Assembly: GCF_001713395.1 (NCBI RefSeq)
Contig: NZ_CP016452.1
Location: forward strand, 124,001-188,000
Source: Sinorhizobium sp. RAC02
GTDB lineage: Bacteria > Pseudomonadota > Alphaproteobacteria > Rhizobiales > Rhizobiaceae
Direction of reading: 5' to 3'
Length of the DNA: 64,000 bases
Every line of letters begins with the position of its first letter. Within the stretch, counting starts at the first letter, position 1. The notes beneath the pieces are model-generated. The model made no database searches. It saw nothing but the letters and a program-made list of their open reading frames with translations, and was not told the origin of the DNA. Shown piece by piece: positions 8,385 to 16,843 of this stretch. The translations under genes were made by a program, and so were the position numbers.

Positions 8385-9499
8385 TATTTCGTCACCTCTT
8401 GTTGCGAGGCAATTCTGACGGTCACGCCATCGTCGAGAAGATGTGCGCCCAGAGCAACGACCTGCTCTCCGGTTCCTATCCCCGTGACAAATGCCGTCTC
8501 CTCGCCAATCTGGCTTACCTTGACCGGTGTGAACTTCACAATCGAAGTGGTGCCGTCCACGACCCACACGCCTGTGCGATTTCCGTCGTCCAAAATTGCG
8601 CCGACAGGTACGGCGACTTCCGACTGGCGGTCAGCATCCAGAATTTTGATCGTCACGGTCGAGCCAAGCGGGGCTGCGGCGGCCTCGCCCTCGAGAATAT
8701 AACGCGCCTCGTAAGTCCGGGTTTGAGGATCGGCAGAATCGGAGATCTGCCGCAGCCTGGCTTTGCCACTCAGACTTCCGCCTCCATAGACACTGGCCCG
8801 AGCTTCGGAGCCGGGAGCGGGACGCAGGGTCTCAGGTAGCCAGACGACCGCTTCACGCGGCCCGGACTGCGCCAGTTGCACGACCGTCTGGCCCGCTGCT
8901 ACGACCTGTCCGGGATCTCCAAGGGTCTGGACTATGGTTCCGTCAGCGTCTGCAACGAGAAGCGTGTAGAGGGTGCCGTTTTCAGCCACTTTGGCGTCTG
9001 CTTCTGCCGCCGCAAGCTGAGCCGTGGCGGTGTCGAGCGCTGCTTTTGCCTGTTCATATCGCTGTGGTGTGGCTGCCAGGCCGTTTTTGACAAGTGCTGC
9101 ATACCGTTTCTCGTCTGCCTGCGCCTGGACCAGAACGGCGCGTGCTGCCGTAACGGTGTTGCGCCTGGATGTGAGCGCCAGCTGAAGGTCGGTTTCATCG
9201 ATGCGCATGAGCGCCTGGCCTTTGCTGACCTGCTGTCCCACATCGACCATCCGCTCGACGATCTTGCCGGGAACACGGAAACCAAGGTTGCTCTGGACAC
9301 GGGACGCGACCGTGCCTGTGAAAGAGCGCTCAGCCATTCCAGTGGTCGTTGCCTCTGCAACCCGAACCAGGGGGGAGGCCGTCCTTGGATCAGCAGCCAC
9401 AGCTTCCTGCCTTGTCGGTTCGTAAAACAGGGAGAAGACTCCCGCAGCGCCAGCCGCTGCCACGAGGCCTACGAGAGACAGGACATGTTTGCGTTTCAT
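8384..9499 (-). CDS. RND efflux adaptor, membrane-fusion protein
   Basis: This 371-residue periplasmic adaptor links the RND permease to an outer-membrane channel. An N-terminal signal-anchor (VLSLVGLVAAAGAAGVFSLF) is followed by a biotinyl-lipoyl half-motif (GFRVPGKIVERMVDVGQQVS), a long alpha-helical hairpin (about residues 95-170), the second lipoyl half, and the beta-barrel and membrane-proximal domains. No lipobox cysteine is evident at the signal end. It starts the operon adaptor-permease-TetR and is divergent from another TetR gene at 9599. Confidence 0.92.
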   Translation of the reverse strand: MKRKHVLSLVGLVAAAGAAGVFSLFYEPTRQEAVAADPRTASPLVRVAEATTTGMAERSFTGTVASRVQSNLGFRVPGKIVERMVDVGQQVSKGQALMRIDETDLQLALTSRRNTVTAARAVLVQAQADEKRYAALVKNGLAATPQRYEQAKAALDTATAQLAAAEADAKVAENGTLYTLLVADADGTIVQTLGDPGQVVAAGQTVVQLAQSGPREAVVWLPETLRPAPGSEARASVYGGGSLSGKARLRQISDSADPQTRTYEARYILEGEAAAAPLGSTVTIKILDADRQSEVAVPVGAILDDGNRTGVWVVDGTTSIVKFTPVKVSQIGEETAFVTGIGTGEQVVALGAHLLDDGVTVRIASQQEVTK

Positions 9500-9533
9500 T
9501 TTTTCGTTCTCTTCTTGACCAGCGATCCAAACA

Positions 9534-9588
9534 AATTAGATTGCGACCTAACTCTATTCAAGGCATAGATGTCAAATGAAATCTAATT
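9534..9588. promoter_or_regulatory. Possible TetR operator in the divergent promoter
   Basis: The gap between the adaptor and TetR genes contains AATTAGATT at 9534-9542 and its reverse complement AATCTAATT at 9580-9588. The second half-site ends against the GGAGG ribosome site of the TetR gene. A TetR dimer, or two dimers, binding here could repress both directions. The 37-base separation is long for one dimer, so this may be two sites. Confidence 0.4.
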
Positions 9589-9598
9589 GGAGGTCAAT

Positions 9599-10186
9599 AT
9601 GAGAGTGAGCCGCGCGCAAGCCGAAGAAAATCGGGACAGGGTGATTGATGTCGCGAGCCGTCTGTTTCGCGAGCATGGCTTCGATGGCATCGGCCTCAAG
9701 GATCTGATGAAAGGTGCCGGCCTCACGCAAGGAGGGTTTTACAAGCAGTTTGCGTCGAAGGACGACCTCGCCGCTCTCGCGTCAAGGCGCGCCATGGAAA
9801 GCGCCACACGCAGATGGTCAGCGGCGGCGAATGACAGTGCCGCCCCCCTTGAGGCTGTCATGGCGTTCTATCTTTCCCCGGACCACAGGGGAGAAAAGGC
9901 GGAAGGTTGCCCGCTGGTGGCGTTGGGATCGGATGCGGCTCGCCATAGCGCGGAGGTCAGGAAACCTTTCGAAGACGGCATCCGTGCCCACTTCGAAGTA
10001 CTGAATGAACTGACAGACGACGACAAGAGTTCCGAACCAGGCAGCAAGGCCATGGCAATCCTTTCTCTCATGGTGGGCGCCGTGACGCTATCGCGGATCA
10101 TGGAAGACGAGACCATGTCGCAAGGAATTCTTGATGCGGCGGCTGACGAAGTCAGACGCATTGCGCGCCGTGACGGTGTCGCCTGA
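9599..10186 (+). CDS. TetR/AcrR-family transcriptional repressor
   Basis: The protein has 195 residues. Its N-terminal domain shows the TetR helix-turn-helix (ASRLFREHGFDGIGLKDLMK, then LTQGGFYKQFASKDDL), the latter a form common in AcrR/NemR-like repressors. The C-terminal domain would bind a ligand and dimerise. The ATG at 9599 has GGAGG about six bases upstream and was preferred over an in-frame TTG at 9587. Its divergence from the RND adaptor gene suggests it represses the pump until a substrate binds. Confidence 0.9.
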   Translation: MRVSRAQAEENRDRVIDVASRLFREHGFDGIGLKDLMKGAGLTQGGFYKQFASKDDLAALASRRAMESATRRWSAAANDSAAPLEAVMAFYLSPDHRGEKAEGCPLVALGSDAARHSAEVRKPFEDGIRAHFEVLNELTDDDKSSEPGSKAMAILSLMVGAVTLSRIMEDETMSQGILDAAADEVRRIARRDGVA

Positions 10187-10358
10187 AGTCTACGCCGGGT
10201 CCAATAACCTGGCGTGAATAAGGGCCGAAGGTGTGCTCCTGCTCCGGCAGGATAAGAGCGTCTGAGGCTCAAACTTGAACCGCATGTCCAGACAATAGGC
10301 CCTGACCGCATCGTTGGTCGGGATGCCGAAGGCATGCCAATTTTGACATTGAACACAT

Positions 10359-10442
10359 GGCGTGGCCTCGTCGTCAGCGTCCCGGTGTTCCTCAGTATAC
10401 TCGCCATGATCGGTACGGCCGCAATGCTCTGGGTCGGAGGAA
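10359..10442 (+). repeat. 84-bp fragment duplicated from the DUF808 gene
   Basis: These 84 bases match 14770-14853, inside the DUF808 membrane protein gene, at 83 of 84 positions; the only difference is GCAATG here against GCCATG there. The surrounding bases do not match. No usable reading frame results, so this is a stray gene fragment in the 359-base gap between the TetR gene and the toxin-antitoxin genes. Apart from it I see nothing in 10187-10545. Confidence 0.9.
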
Positions 10443-10545
10443 CCCGGCAGTTTCGCTACTAAGCAAACGGCGGCAGACGTCAATTGAACCTTGACGAACC
10501 AGCATGGTTCAAAGATAGTCAAGGTGAACAAGAGGCGAGGTTTTC

Positions 10546-10791
10546 ATGACCGCATTCACCATCCGCGTCCCGGACGAAGTGGCCGACCGGCTGAACCAGA
10601 TTGCTCAAAAGCTCGACCGTTCCCGCTCTTACATGGCAGCACAAGCCATTGAAGATTTCGTGTCACGCGAAGAATGGCAGCTAGCGGAAATTGAAGCCGG
10701 AATTGCCGAGGCAGACCGCGGCGAATTCGCCAGTGACGACGACGTGGCACGCGTGGTCGGTAAATATCTCAAGACGACATCTCGGTCATGA
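10546..10791 (+). CDS. Ribbon-helix-helix antitoxin (ParD/CopG-like)
   Basis: This 81-residue protein begins TAFTIRVPDEVADRLNQIAQ, the beta strand and first helix of a ribbon-helix-helix DNA-binding fold, followed by RSRSYMAAQAIEDFV, the second helix. The acidic C-terminal half would wrap the toxin. It overlaps the downstream toxin by four bases (ATGA). Antitoxins of this type neutralise the toxin and repress their own promoter. Confidence 0.88.
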   Translation: MTAFTIRVPDEVADRLNQIAQKLDRSRSYMAAQAIEDFVSREEWQLAEIEAGIAEADRGEFASDDDVARVVGKYLKTTSRS

Positions 10792-11078
10792 CGCAGAGGC
10801 GCATCCGCTGGACCGTGCGAGCATTGCGGCGGCTTGATGAAATCGGTGCGTACATTGAAAAAGACGACCCGGATGCCGCTGCACGCGTGGTTGCCCGGCT
10901 AGTAGCGTCTGTCGACATGTTGGCAGAGCTGCCGACCGTTGGTCGCATCGGTCGCATCACCGGCACGCGCGAAGTCGTATTGTCCGACATTCCCTACATC
11001 ATCCCTTATCGGGTTCGCCAGGACATCGAGATCATTACGGTGATGCACGCCTCGCAGAAATGGCCGAAAAAGCTGTAA
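10788..11078 (+). CDS. RelE/ParE-family toxin
   Basis: This 96-residue protein has the ParE/RelE fold pattern: RIRWTVRALRRLDEIGAYIE at the N-terminus, a helical hairpin, then LSDIPYIIPYRVRQDIEIITVMHA at the strands and the basic tail QKWPKKL. ParE members poison gyrase and RelE members cleave mRNA; the sequence does not decide, although the ParD-like partner favours ParE. It is complete and translationally coupled to its antitoxin. Confidence 0.88.
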   Translation: MTQRRIRWTVRALRRLDEIGAYIEKDDPDAAARVVARLVASVDMLAELPTVGRIGRITGTREVVLSDIPYIIPYRVRQDIEIITVMHASQKWPKKL

Positions 11079-11309
11079 AAGCAGTGTGTCTCTCTCGGGC
11101 AGTACTCCAGCAGAATCAAAGCTGCAATCGCTCTTACGGAACAACGCGAGACGATCTGTCTTTCATTAGATTCAATAGCTTAGTGACTATTTGAGGCGTA
11201 TGCTGTTGTTATGGAACATCGCGCCTTTAAACGCCAAAGCCCCCCCCCCCCAACTGGACCCCCAAACTTCCGTTAGGCAAGCCCCGCGTTGACATCGAGG
11301 AGCGTCCGG
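11079..11309. other. Intergenic region with a 12-C homopolymer
   Basis: No gene is seen in this 231-base stretch. A run of twelve C residues lies at 11240-11251 and is followed directly by AACTGGACC, nine bases shared with the terminal repeat of the IS at the left edge. It may be the remnant of an insertion-sequence end. The exact length of the C run is unreliable in most sequencing chemistries. Confidence 0.4.
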
Positions 11310-12218
11310 TCAGGTTTCATGAAGCTCGATCTTAGGCCAGTTGTTGTGAACAGAAGACGCGGTTTCACGCACGGATGTGTTCTTCTCCCTAAAGGCGGCG
11401 GCAAGTGTTTGAAGGGCTTTGCGAGACCGCATGTCGGTCAACGACGAATGGAGAACAATCTCTGATGACGGAAGAGGCGGCAAGCCGAAGCGCTTGCTGA
11501 CTTCAATCGTATCGGCCGGCGCCAGGCGGCAGGAAAATGGGGCAATGGCCAGTCCCGCCGAGACTGCGGCGTTAACGGCGGTCGATACGCCGACGAACAC
11601 CTCTATCCAGGCGATGCCGACTGCATCAAGGGCCTGGGTCGCAATACCGCGCACACCGCAGAGCGGTGCAAGCGCTGCGAGCCGAAGCGGCTCCCCGGAA
11701 GCTTGCTGAAATCCCGGCGAAGCGAACCAGCCAAAATGCTCCGGCCCAAGTGTCTCGCCGTCGCGCCGGTCTTCCTCACGACGAATGATAACGGCATCAA
11801 GCTCGCCGCGATCGAAGGCGCCAAGAAGATTTCGCGAGGTTTCGAGGCGAACCTCGATGCACAGGCCCGGATCATGAGAATAAAGCCGGGTGAGCAAAGT
11901 CGGAAGCTCCGGACCAGCGACATGGGCCGCAATACCGAGACCAAAGCGGCGCCGCGACGACAACAGTCCCGCCAAAGCTCTCTCGTGGGCAGCGAGGAAT
12001 TCGCGCGCACCTTCGATGAACACGGCACCTTGAGCCGAGAGACGAACCTGTCTCGGGGTCCGCTCGACCAGCCTGACACCGAGCCGGTCTTCCAGTCTTT
12101 TCAACTTTACGCTTATGGCGCCTTGTGTGGTGCCAAGGAGTTGCGCGGCACGCGTAAAGCTCTGGAAATCGGCAATCGCGACAAATGCCTGGACTGCGTC
12201 CACTTCGAGCGTCGTCAC
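11310..12218 (-). CDS. LysR-family transcriptional regulator
   Basis: This 302-residue protein has a clear LysR DNA-binding domain (VAIADFQSFTRAAQLLGTTQ, then AISVKLKRLEDRLGVRLVER) and an effector-binding domain. The ligand is unknown. It is divergent from the DHA2 efflux gene at 12381, with about 160 bases between, the classic layout for a regulator of a drug exporter. The gene appears intact. Confidence 0.88.
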   Translation of the reverse strand: MTTLEVDAVQAFVAIADFQSFTRAAQLLGTTQGAISVKLKRLEDRLGVRLVERTPRQVRLSAQGAVFIEGAREFLAAHERALAGLLSSRRRFGLGIAAHVAGPELPTLLTRLYSHDPGLCIEVRLETSRNLLGAFDRGELDAVIIRREEDRRDGETLGPEHFGWFASPGFQQASGEPLRLAALAPLCGVRGIATQALDAVGIAWIEVFVGVSTAVNAAVSAGLAIAPFSCRLAPADTIEVSKRFGLPPLPSSEIVLHSSLTDMRSRKALQTLAAAFREKNTSVRETASSVHNNWPKIELHET

Positions 12219-12380
12219 TTCAATAATCCCGTTTTGTTGTCTCTGATATATTTAAACATCCAATTACGTTGTGATCAAGTCCCGACTATCGTGCGCTGAT
12301 CCAAGAGAAATCACTTGGGTGAGCCTTTGGACTGGGAAACGTTTCCCTCCCGGCTCGCGATTACGTCGAAAGGTCAATAA

Positions 12381-13916
12381 ATGAACGAATCCTTTAGTCG
12401 CCGCACCGCGCTGACGCTGGCGGCCGTCTGTCTTTCGTCTCTGATGTTCGGATTGGAAATCTCGAGCATCCCGGCCATCCTGCCAACGCTGGAACAGGTA
12501 TTGAAAGCGGACTTCAAGCAGCTACAATGGATCATGAACGCCTATACCATCGCTGTCACCGCGGTTCTGATGGGGGCTGGCGCACTGGCCGACCGCTATG
12601 GCCGAAAGCGGGTCTTCGTTACTGGCATTGTTACGTTCGGTATCGCCTCGCTCATCTGTGGTCTGACAGATAGCGTTAAAGTTTTGATCATCGCTCGCTT
12701 CGTCCAGGGCATGGCCGGCGGTGTCATGCTCATCTGCCAGATCGCTGTGCTCTCGCACCAGTTCCAATCTGGCCGGCTTCGCGGGATCGCTTTCAGCTGG
12801 TGGGGAATAGTCTTTGGCGTAGGCCTCGGATTTGGCCCGATCGTCGGTGGGGCAATTGTCGCGCTTTGGAGTTGGGAATGGGTGTTTCTTGTCCATGTCT
12901 TGCTTTCAGGCGTAACGACGGCGCTTGCGCTCGCCGGTGTGCAGGGCTCGCGCGATCCGAATGCCGACAGCCTTGATATCGCCGGCATTGTCACGCTCGC
13001 TGCCGCGGTCTTTAGCCTTGCTTATTACATCACTCAAGGCCCCGATCTCGGCGTTACCAGCCCAACTGCACTGTCGATCCTGGGCTTTGCCATTCTCAGC
13101 CTGATTGGTTTTGTCATCGCCGAAAGAACAAGCGCCCGGCCGATGTTTGACTTTTCGGTGTTTCGCATCCGCCGCTTCTCCGGCGCACTGTTCGGTTCGA
13201 TAGGCATGAACATCAGCTTCTGGCCGTTCATGATCTATCTACCGATATGGTTTCAGGCGGGGCTTGGTTACGACGGCGTTGTCGCAAGCATGGCTCTTTT
13301 GGCTTACACACTTCCCACGCTTATCGTGCCGCCCGTGGCAGAACGTATGATGCTTCGCCTCAGCCCTGGAATCGTCATCCCCGCTGGCCTTTTCACGATC
13401 GGGCTCGGCTTTGTCATCATGAAGATCGGTAGCAGCGTCTCTGATGCGAGTTGGCTGACAATGCTGCCGGGATGCGTGTTGGCGGGCATCGGCCTTGGGT
13501 TCACCAATACAACTGTTACCAATGCGGCGACAGGCGCAGTCACGTCCGAGCGCGTTGGCATGGCTTCCGGTATCGACACCAGCGCACGGATGATTTCGCT
13601 AGCCATCAACATCGCACTCATGGGCCTCATACTGGTTGAAGGTGTGCTTTTCGTGCTGAAACGTTCCCTTCCACAGCAAACTCTCGATACGGAGCTGCGC
13701 ATGCTCGCCGAAAAAATCTCGGCCGGTAGCACAATCGCATCCCATTATGGATTGGAAGACAGTGTTGTGCATGCCGCTTTGCGCGACGGCTTTGGCTGGG
13801 TCATGCTCTACGGAGCACTCGGTGTATGGCTATGTGCCGCAGCAAGTTTGGTCGTCTTCACTCTTCCCTCGAAACCAGAAAATGAACCAAAAGGCTCAAT
13901 AGTGAAATCGACTTAG
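12381..13916 (+). CDS. MFS drug efflux permease, DHA2 (14-helix) family
   Basis: The 511-residue length and hydrophobic profile fit fourteen membrane segments. The loop 2-3 signature appears as GALADRYGRKRVFV and a motif C-like segment as GVGLGFGPIVGGAIV. It opens with LTLAAVCLSSLMFGLEISSIPAILPTL, typical of EmrB/QacA-like proteins, although the usual acidic helix-1 residues are replaced by a more neutral stretch. It would export hydrophobic drugs or organic anions at the inner membrane. No EmrA-like partner is adjacent. Regulation by the divergent LysR is likely. Confidence 0.88.
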   Translation: MNESFSRRTALTLAAVCLSSLMFGLEISSIPAILPTLEQVLKADFKQLQWIMNAYTIAVTAVLMGAGALADRYGRKRVFVTGIVTFGIASLICGLTDSVKVLIIARFVQGMAGGVMLICQIAVLSHQFQSGRLRGIAFSWWGIVFGVGLGFGPIVGGAIVALWSWEWVFLVHVLLSGVTTALALAGVQGSRDPNADSLDIAGIVTLAAAVFSLAYYITQGPDLGVTSPTALSILGFAILSLIGFVIAERTSARPMFDFSVFRIRRFSGALFGSIGMNISFWPFMIYLPIWFQAGLGYDGVVASMALLAYTLPTLIVPPVAERMMLRLSPGIVIPAGLFTIGLGFVIMKIGSSVSDASWLTMLPGCVLAGIGLGFTNTTVTNAATGAVTSERVGMASGIDTSARMISLAINIALMGLILVEGVLFVLKRSLPQQTLDTELRMLAEKISAGSTIASHYGLEDSVVHAALRDGFGWVMLYGALGVWLCAAASLVVFTLPSKPENEPKGSIVKST

Positions 13917-13964
13917 CGACGCTGACCGGCACATCGGCATGCCCAGATTGCACACTTCTCGGGT

Positions 13965-14000
13965 CTTGAAGGGAATCGAACCAGCGACGAGGGAAAGCGG
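13965..14000 (-). other. Degenerate tRNA-like fragment
   Basis: CTTGAAGGGAATCGAACCA at 13965-13983 is, on the minus strand, a T-arm with the consensus GGTTCGATTCCC. No anticodon or D-arm can be built from the adjacent bases, so this is at most a relic. It belongs to the same set as 4510, 22405, 26156 and 30733. Confidence 0.25.
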
Positions 14001-14120
14001 AGGCTCCGATACAAGTTTAACGCATTTGCGACCTTGATCTCACGGTTGACGAGATGTCGGACTGGACAATCCCTACAAGGCAACCGATATCCCCTTGCGG
14101 CTGAACGAATGGGAAATCAT

Positions 14121-15083
14121 ATGGCAACCGGACTGATCGCACTCCTCGATGACGTCGCCGCGATCGCGAAGCTCGCGGCCGCGTCTCTGGACGACATCGC
14201 CGCCCAGACCGCGAAGGCAGGAGCGAAAGCGGCTGGGGTCGTGATTGACGACGCGGCGGTGACGCCGAGATACGTGGTCGGCCTTTCGCCGGCGCGGGAA
14301 CTGCCGATCATCGCCAAGATCGCGCTCGGGTCCTTGAAGAACAAGCTACTCTACCTTCTTCCGGCCGGAATTTTCTTGGGCTATTTTGCGCCATGGGCGA
14401 TCACGCCCCTCCTGATGGTCGGGGGCCTCTATCTCTGCTACGAAGGGGCCGAAAAGCTGTACGAGGCCGTCATGCCTCACGACGCCCACGAACACGAGGC
14501 AGCGGTGTCGGGAACTTCCGATCCGGTCGCTATGGAAAACCAGAAAGTGTCGGGCGCGATAAGGACAGATTTCATACTCTCCGCCGAAATCATGGCGTTG
14601 ACGCTCGCCAACGTCGCCGCCTCCAATATCTACACGCAGGCGGCGGTCCTGGCTTCAGTCGGCATTCTGATCACCCTGGCCGTCTACGGCGTCGTCGCCC
14701 TTATCGTGAAGGCGGACGATGCGGGGCTGGCGCTTGCTGGTTCCTCGGTCGGCCTATTGCGAGCATTCGGGCGTGGCCTCGTCGTCAGCGTCCCGGTGTT
14801 CCTCAGTATACTCGCCATGATCGGTACGGCCGCCATGCTCTGGGTCGGAGGAAGCATTCTCGTACACGGCATGGCCGAACTGGGCTACCACGGCCCGGAA
14901 CACGTCATCGAAAGGATAGCTGGGGGCGTTAGCACCGTGTCCGCCTACCTCCCGGAGGCCCTGCACTGGACGACGACATCCGCGCTCCAGGCCGTGCTGG
15001 CCATATTGGTCGGCGGTGTGACCATTTTCCTCGTGCATGCCTCAGCACCCTTGATCCGGCGGCTCCTACCGCAGAGTCAATGA
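14121..15083 (+). CDS. DUF808 family inner-membrane protein (YedI-like)
   Basis: This protein has 320 residues from the ATG at 14121. The start MATGLIALLDDVAAIAKLAA followed by SLDDIAAQTAKAGAKAAGVV is the family signature, so the longer frame from 14034 is not favoured. Several hydrophobic segments follow (about residues 75-115, 150-185, 205-250 and 285-310), so it is a polytopic inner-membrane protein. Its function is not established. Part of it (14770-14853) is duplicated at 10359. A tRNA-like relic lies just upstream. Confidence 0.85.
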   Translation: MATGLIALLDDVAAIAKLAAASLDDIAAQTAKAGAKAAGVVIDDAAVTPRYVVGLSPARELPIIAKIALGSLKNKLLYLLPAGIFLGYFAPWAITPLLMVGGLYLCYEGAEKLYEAVMPHDAHEHEAAVSGTSDPVAMENQKVSGAIRTDFILSAEIMALTLANVAASNIYTQAAVLASVGILITLAVYGVVALIVKADDAGLALAGSSVGLLRAFGRGLVVSVPVFLSILAMIGTAAMLWVGGSILVHGMAELGYHGPEHVIERIAGGVSTVSAYLPEALHWTTTSALQAVLAILVGGVTIFLVHASAPLIRRLLPQSQ

Positions 15084-15374
15084 TCCGAGGGACACCCCTG
15101 GGAGTATTCCGTCACCCAATGACTGGACGAGTGCGCAAATGGAAATCAAGGTCTATCTCGACGACACTAAATCGCGCCTTCTGTGTGATTAAGCGTTGAG
15201 GTTTGACCCCTTTCGGCGCGGACGAATGACCCCGGTCTTGGTAGATTAACATGCTGATTAATTTGTGGTTTGGGAAATGTGACTGAGGTCAACCGTCGGC
15301 GCCGATGGTGGGGTCAACACCACGCCGAAACACACCGCCGGCGGCGCGAACGCCGCTCAGTCGCGAGGATCACA
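15084..15374. other. Intergenic region and leader of the cold-shock gene
   Basis: No gene is seen. The phrases GGTTTGACCCC and ATGACCCCGG near 15200-15235 resemble the ends of some insertion sequences but no paired end is present. The roughly 120 bases before the cold-shock gene form a GC-rich untranslated leader with several short complementary stretches, as is common for csp mRNAs. Confidence 0.3.
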
Positions 15375-15578
15375 ATGGCAACTGGTACCGTTAAGTTTTT
15401 CAATCAGGATAAGGGTTTTGGCTTCATCACGCCCGATGATGGCGGCCAGGATGTATTCGTCCATGTCTCGGCGGTGTTGTCGGGCGGGCCTCTGAAAGAT
15501 GGCACGAAGGTCAGCTATGACATCGGCCAGGATCGCAAGGCCGGAAAGTCGAAAGCGGAAGACGTTCGCGCGATCTGA
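15375..15578 (+). CDS. Cold-shock domain protein (CspA family)
   Basis: This 67-residue single-domain nucleic-acid chaperone has both RNA-binding motifs: RNP1 as KGFGFITP and RNP2 as VFVHVSAV. The start at 15375 gives [18 protein letters not shown], the normal family N-terminus; the longer frame upstream is untranslated leader. It binds single-stranded RNA or DNA and melts mRNA structure in cold or stationary phase. A second family member is at 34275. Confidence 0.93.
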   Translation: MATGTVKFFNQDKGFGFITPDDGGQDVFVHVSAVLSGGPLKDGTKVSYDIGQDRKAGKSKAEDVRAI

Positions 15579-15601
15579 TCGACCTCTGCGCCACGCGGCG
15601 G

Positions 15602-16041
15602 CTATTTGCCGCCGCCTGTGAGTTTGAGAGTACGACGATCTGGCTCGCCGGCAAAGAAGCGCTCCAGAGTGAGCCGGAATCGTTCCCCGTCCTCCACGGC
15701 AGCTTCGCCAAACAGCGTCATGGATGAGCGGAATTTCAGATCATCGGGCGAACTGAAAATATCATGGGCGGAACGGTCGGTTACTCCAAGCACCGCATCA
15801 GTGGCCCGCGCCAATCTGTCAGCAAGTACCGAATGTCGGAGATAAGCCCGGGCTTCCTCGAGAGAGCCGATGCCGTAGAAGTCCGCGGTGGGAGACCTGC
15901 CCAGTACGCGCAATTGCGGGAAGATGAACCACATCCAATGGGTTTGCTTGCGTCCGGCCCTGAGTTCAGCGAGCACCGTCTCGAAGATGCGGTCTTGTGC
16001 TGCACGAAGCGGGAAAGCTCGAAAGGATCGTCCTGCGCCAT
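15602..16041 (-). pseudogene. DUF1810 family protein, frameshifted
   Basis: The ATG at 16041 gives MAQDDPFELSRFVQ, the family's usual start, but the frame then diverges. In another frame the rest follows from AQDRIFETVLAELRAGRKQT through WMWFIFPQL to the end at 15602. One added G near 16000 (GTGCAGGCACAAG in place of GTGCAGCACAAG) would join them into a full protein of about 146 residues. The function of the family is unknown. It may be a true frameshift or a sequencing deletion. Confidence 0.75.
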
Positions 16042-16341
16042 CGATCGTCCTTTCGGATGACGCCGTCAGATCGGTGCGGCGGCCAGGAGGACCGCGACGG
16101 GCACCGTGATTGCCGACGCGCTGATCGCGACCGCCGCCGCAAGCCTGATCAGGCGGGCGCGTCTCGCGCGCCGAGGATCCCATTCATACGCCATACCCTG
16201 TCCCTCCGAACGCCAGAACAGCATGTGAAGCCGGGAGAGTCCATCCCCTTGCGCGCTCGCGCGTGATCTCGCGAGCGCGCGCTATTGCAAAGCGCCGCAC
16301 CGCTCTTATTTCTTGCTGCGGAGGTCATTGGCGTAGCTGTG

Positions 16342-16593
16342 ATGCAGGAATCCGTCATAAATATCGTATCGAATGATGCGGTCGAAATCTTGATGCCGAG
16401 CGGAAACAGAGGCCGGCTCCGATGCTCTGTCGTCTGCCTCTGTTGCGAGCGGGCGGACCAGCCGATGGACGACGACGGCTGCGGCATTTGCGATGCGTGC
16501 CTTGGTTTACCCATTCGAGCAACCGATGCTTCGGACGGCCTTGAATGCCCGACATCCTCCCCCCATCTTTCGCTCACTGCCCGTCATCGATGA
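16342..16593 (+). CDS. Small cysteine-rich hypothetical protein
   Basis: From the ATG at 16342 the frame encodes 83 residues starting MQESVINIVSNDAVEILMPS. It contains four closely spaced cysteines in CLCCERADQP and GCGICDACLG, a pattern like a small zinc ribbon. The C-terminal 25 residues look less protein-like, so the true end may be affected by a sequence change. I do not recognise a named family. Confidence 0.4.
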   Translation: MQESVINIVSNDAVEILMPSGNRGRLRCSVVCLCCERADQPMDDDGCGICDACLGLPIRATDASDGLECPTSSPHLSLTARHR

Positions 16594-16642
16594 CTACCTA
16601 CAGCGATTGAACTCAGTCGCACGTTCGTAGTCGTCCGGGTCC

Positions 16643-16676
16643 GAAGGGCGCTCCCCGAAAGGGTCGAGCGCCCTTC
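16643..16676. terminator. Long perfect hairpin (terminator-like)
   Basis: GAAGGGCGCTC at 16643-16653 pairs perfectly with GAGCGCCCTTC at 16666-16676, and the loop contains a further CCC-GAAA-GGG hairpin. There is no T-run on either side, so it could be a factor-dependent terminator, an RNA processing site or a repeat element instead of a simple intrinsic terminator. Confidence 0.35.
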
Positions 16677-16843
16677 GTCATTTCGGCAGGATGCCGACCA
16701 TGATCGCGACGGTCGTTTGACTTCCTGTCGTAGCGCACCAGATGAGCACCGTTCGTCCGACTCAAGCGGAGGAACTGGGGAGGTTCTCGCAGCCCCCGCT
16801 GCATCGGATCTCTCCATCAACATGAATGCATGCAGGACACGAA

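Noticed and set aside
14754..15038. Minus-strand frame inside the DUF808 gene
   Set aside because: It is the antisense shadow of the DUF808 gene; the same shadow recurs at the duplicated fragment near 10359, which only reflects the DNA duplication.
16149..16577. Minus-strand frame of 142 codons
   Set aside because: It lacks domain or membrane character and overlaps the more protein-like cysteine-rich plus-strand frame.
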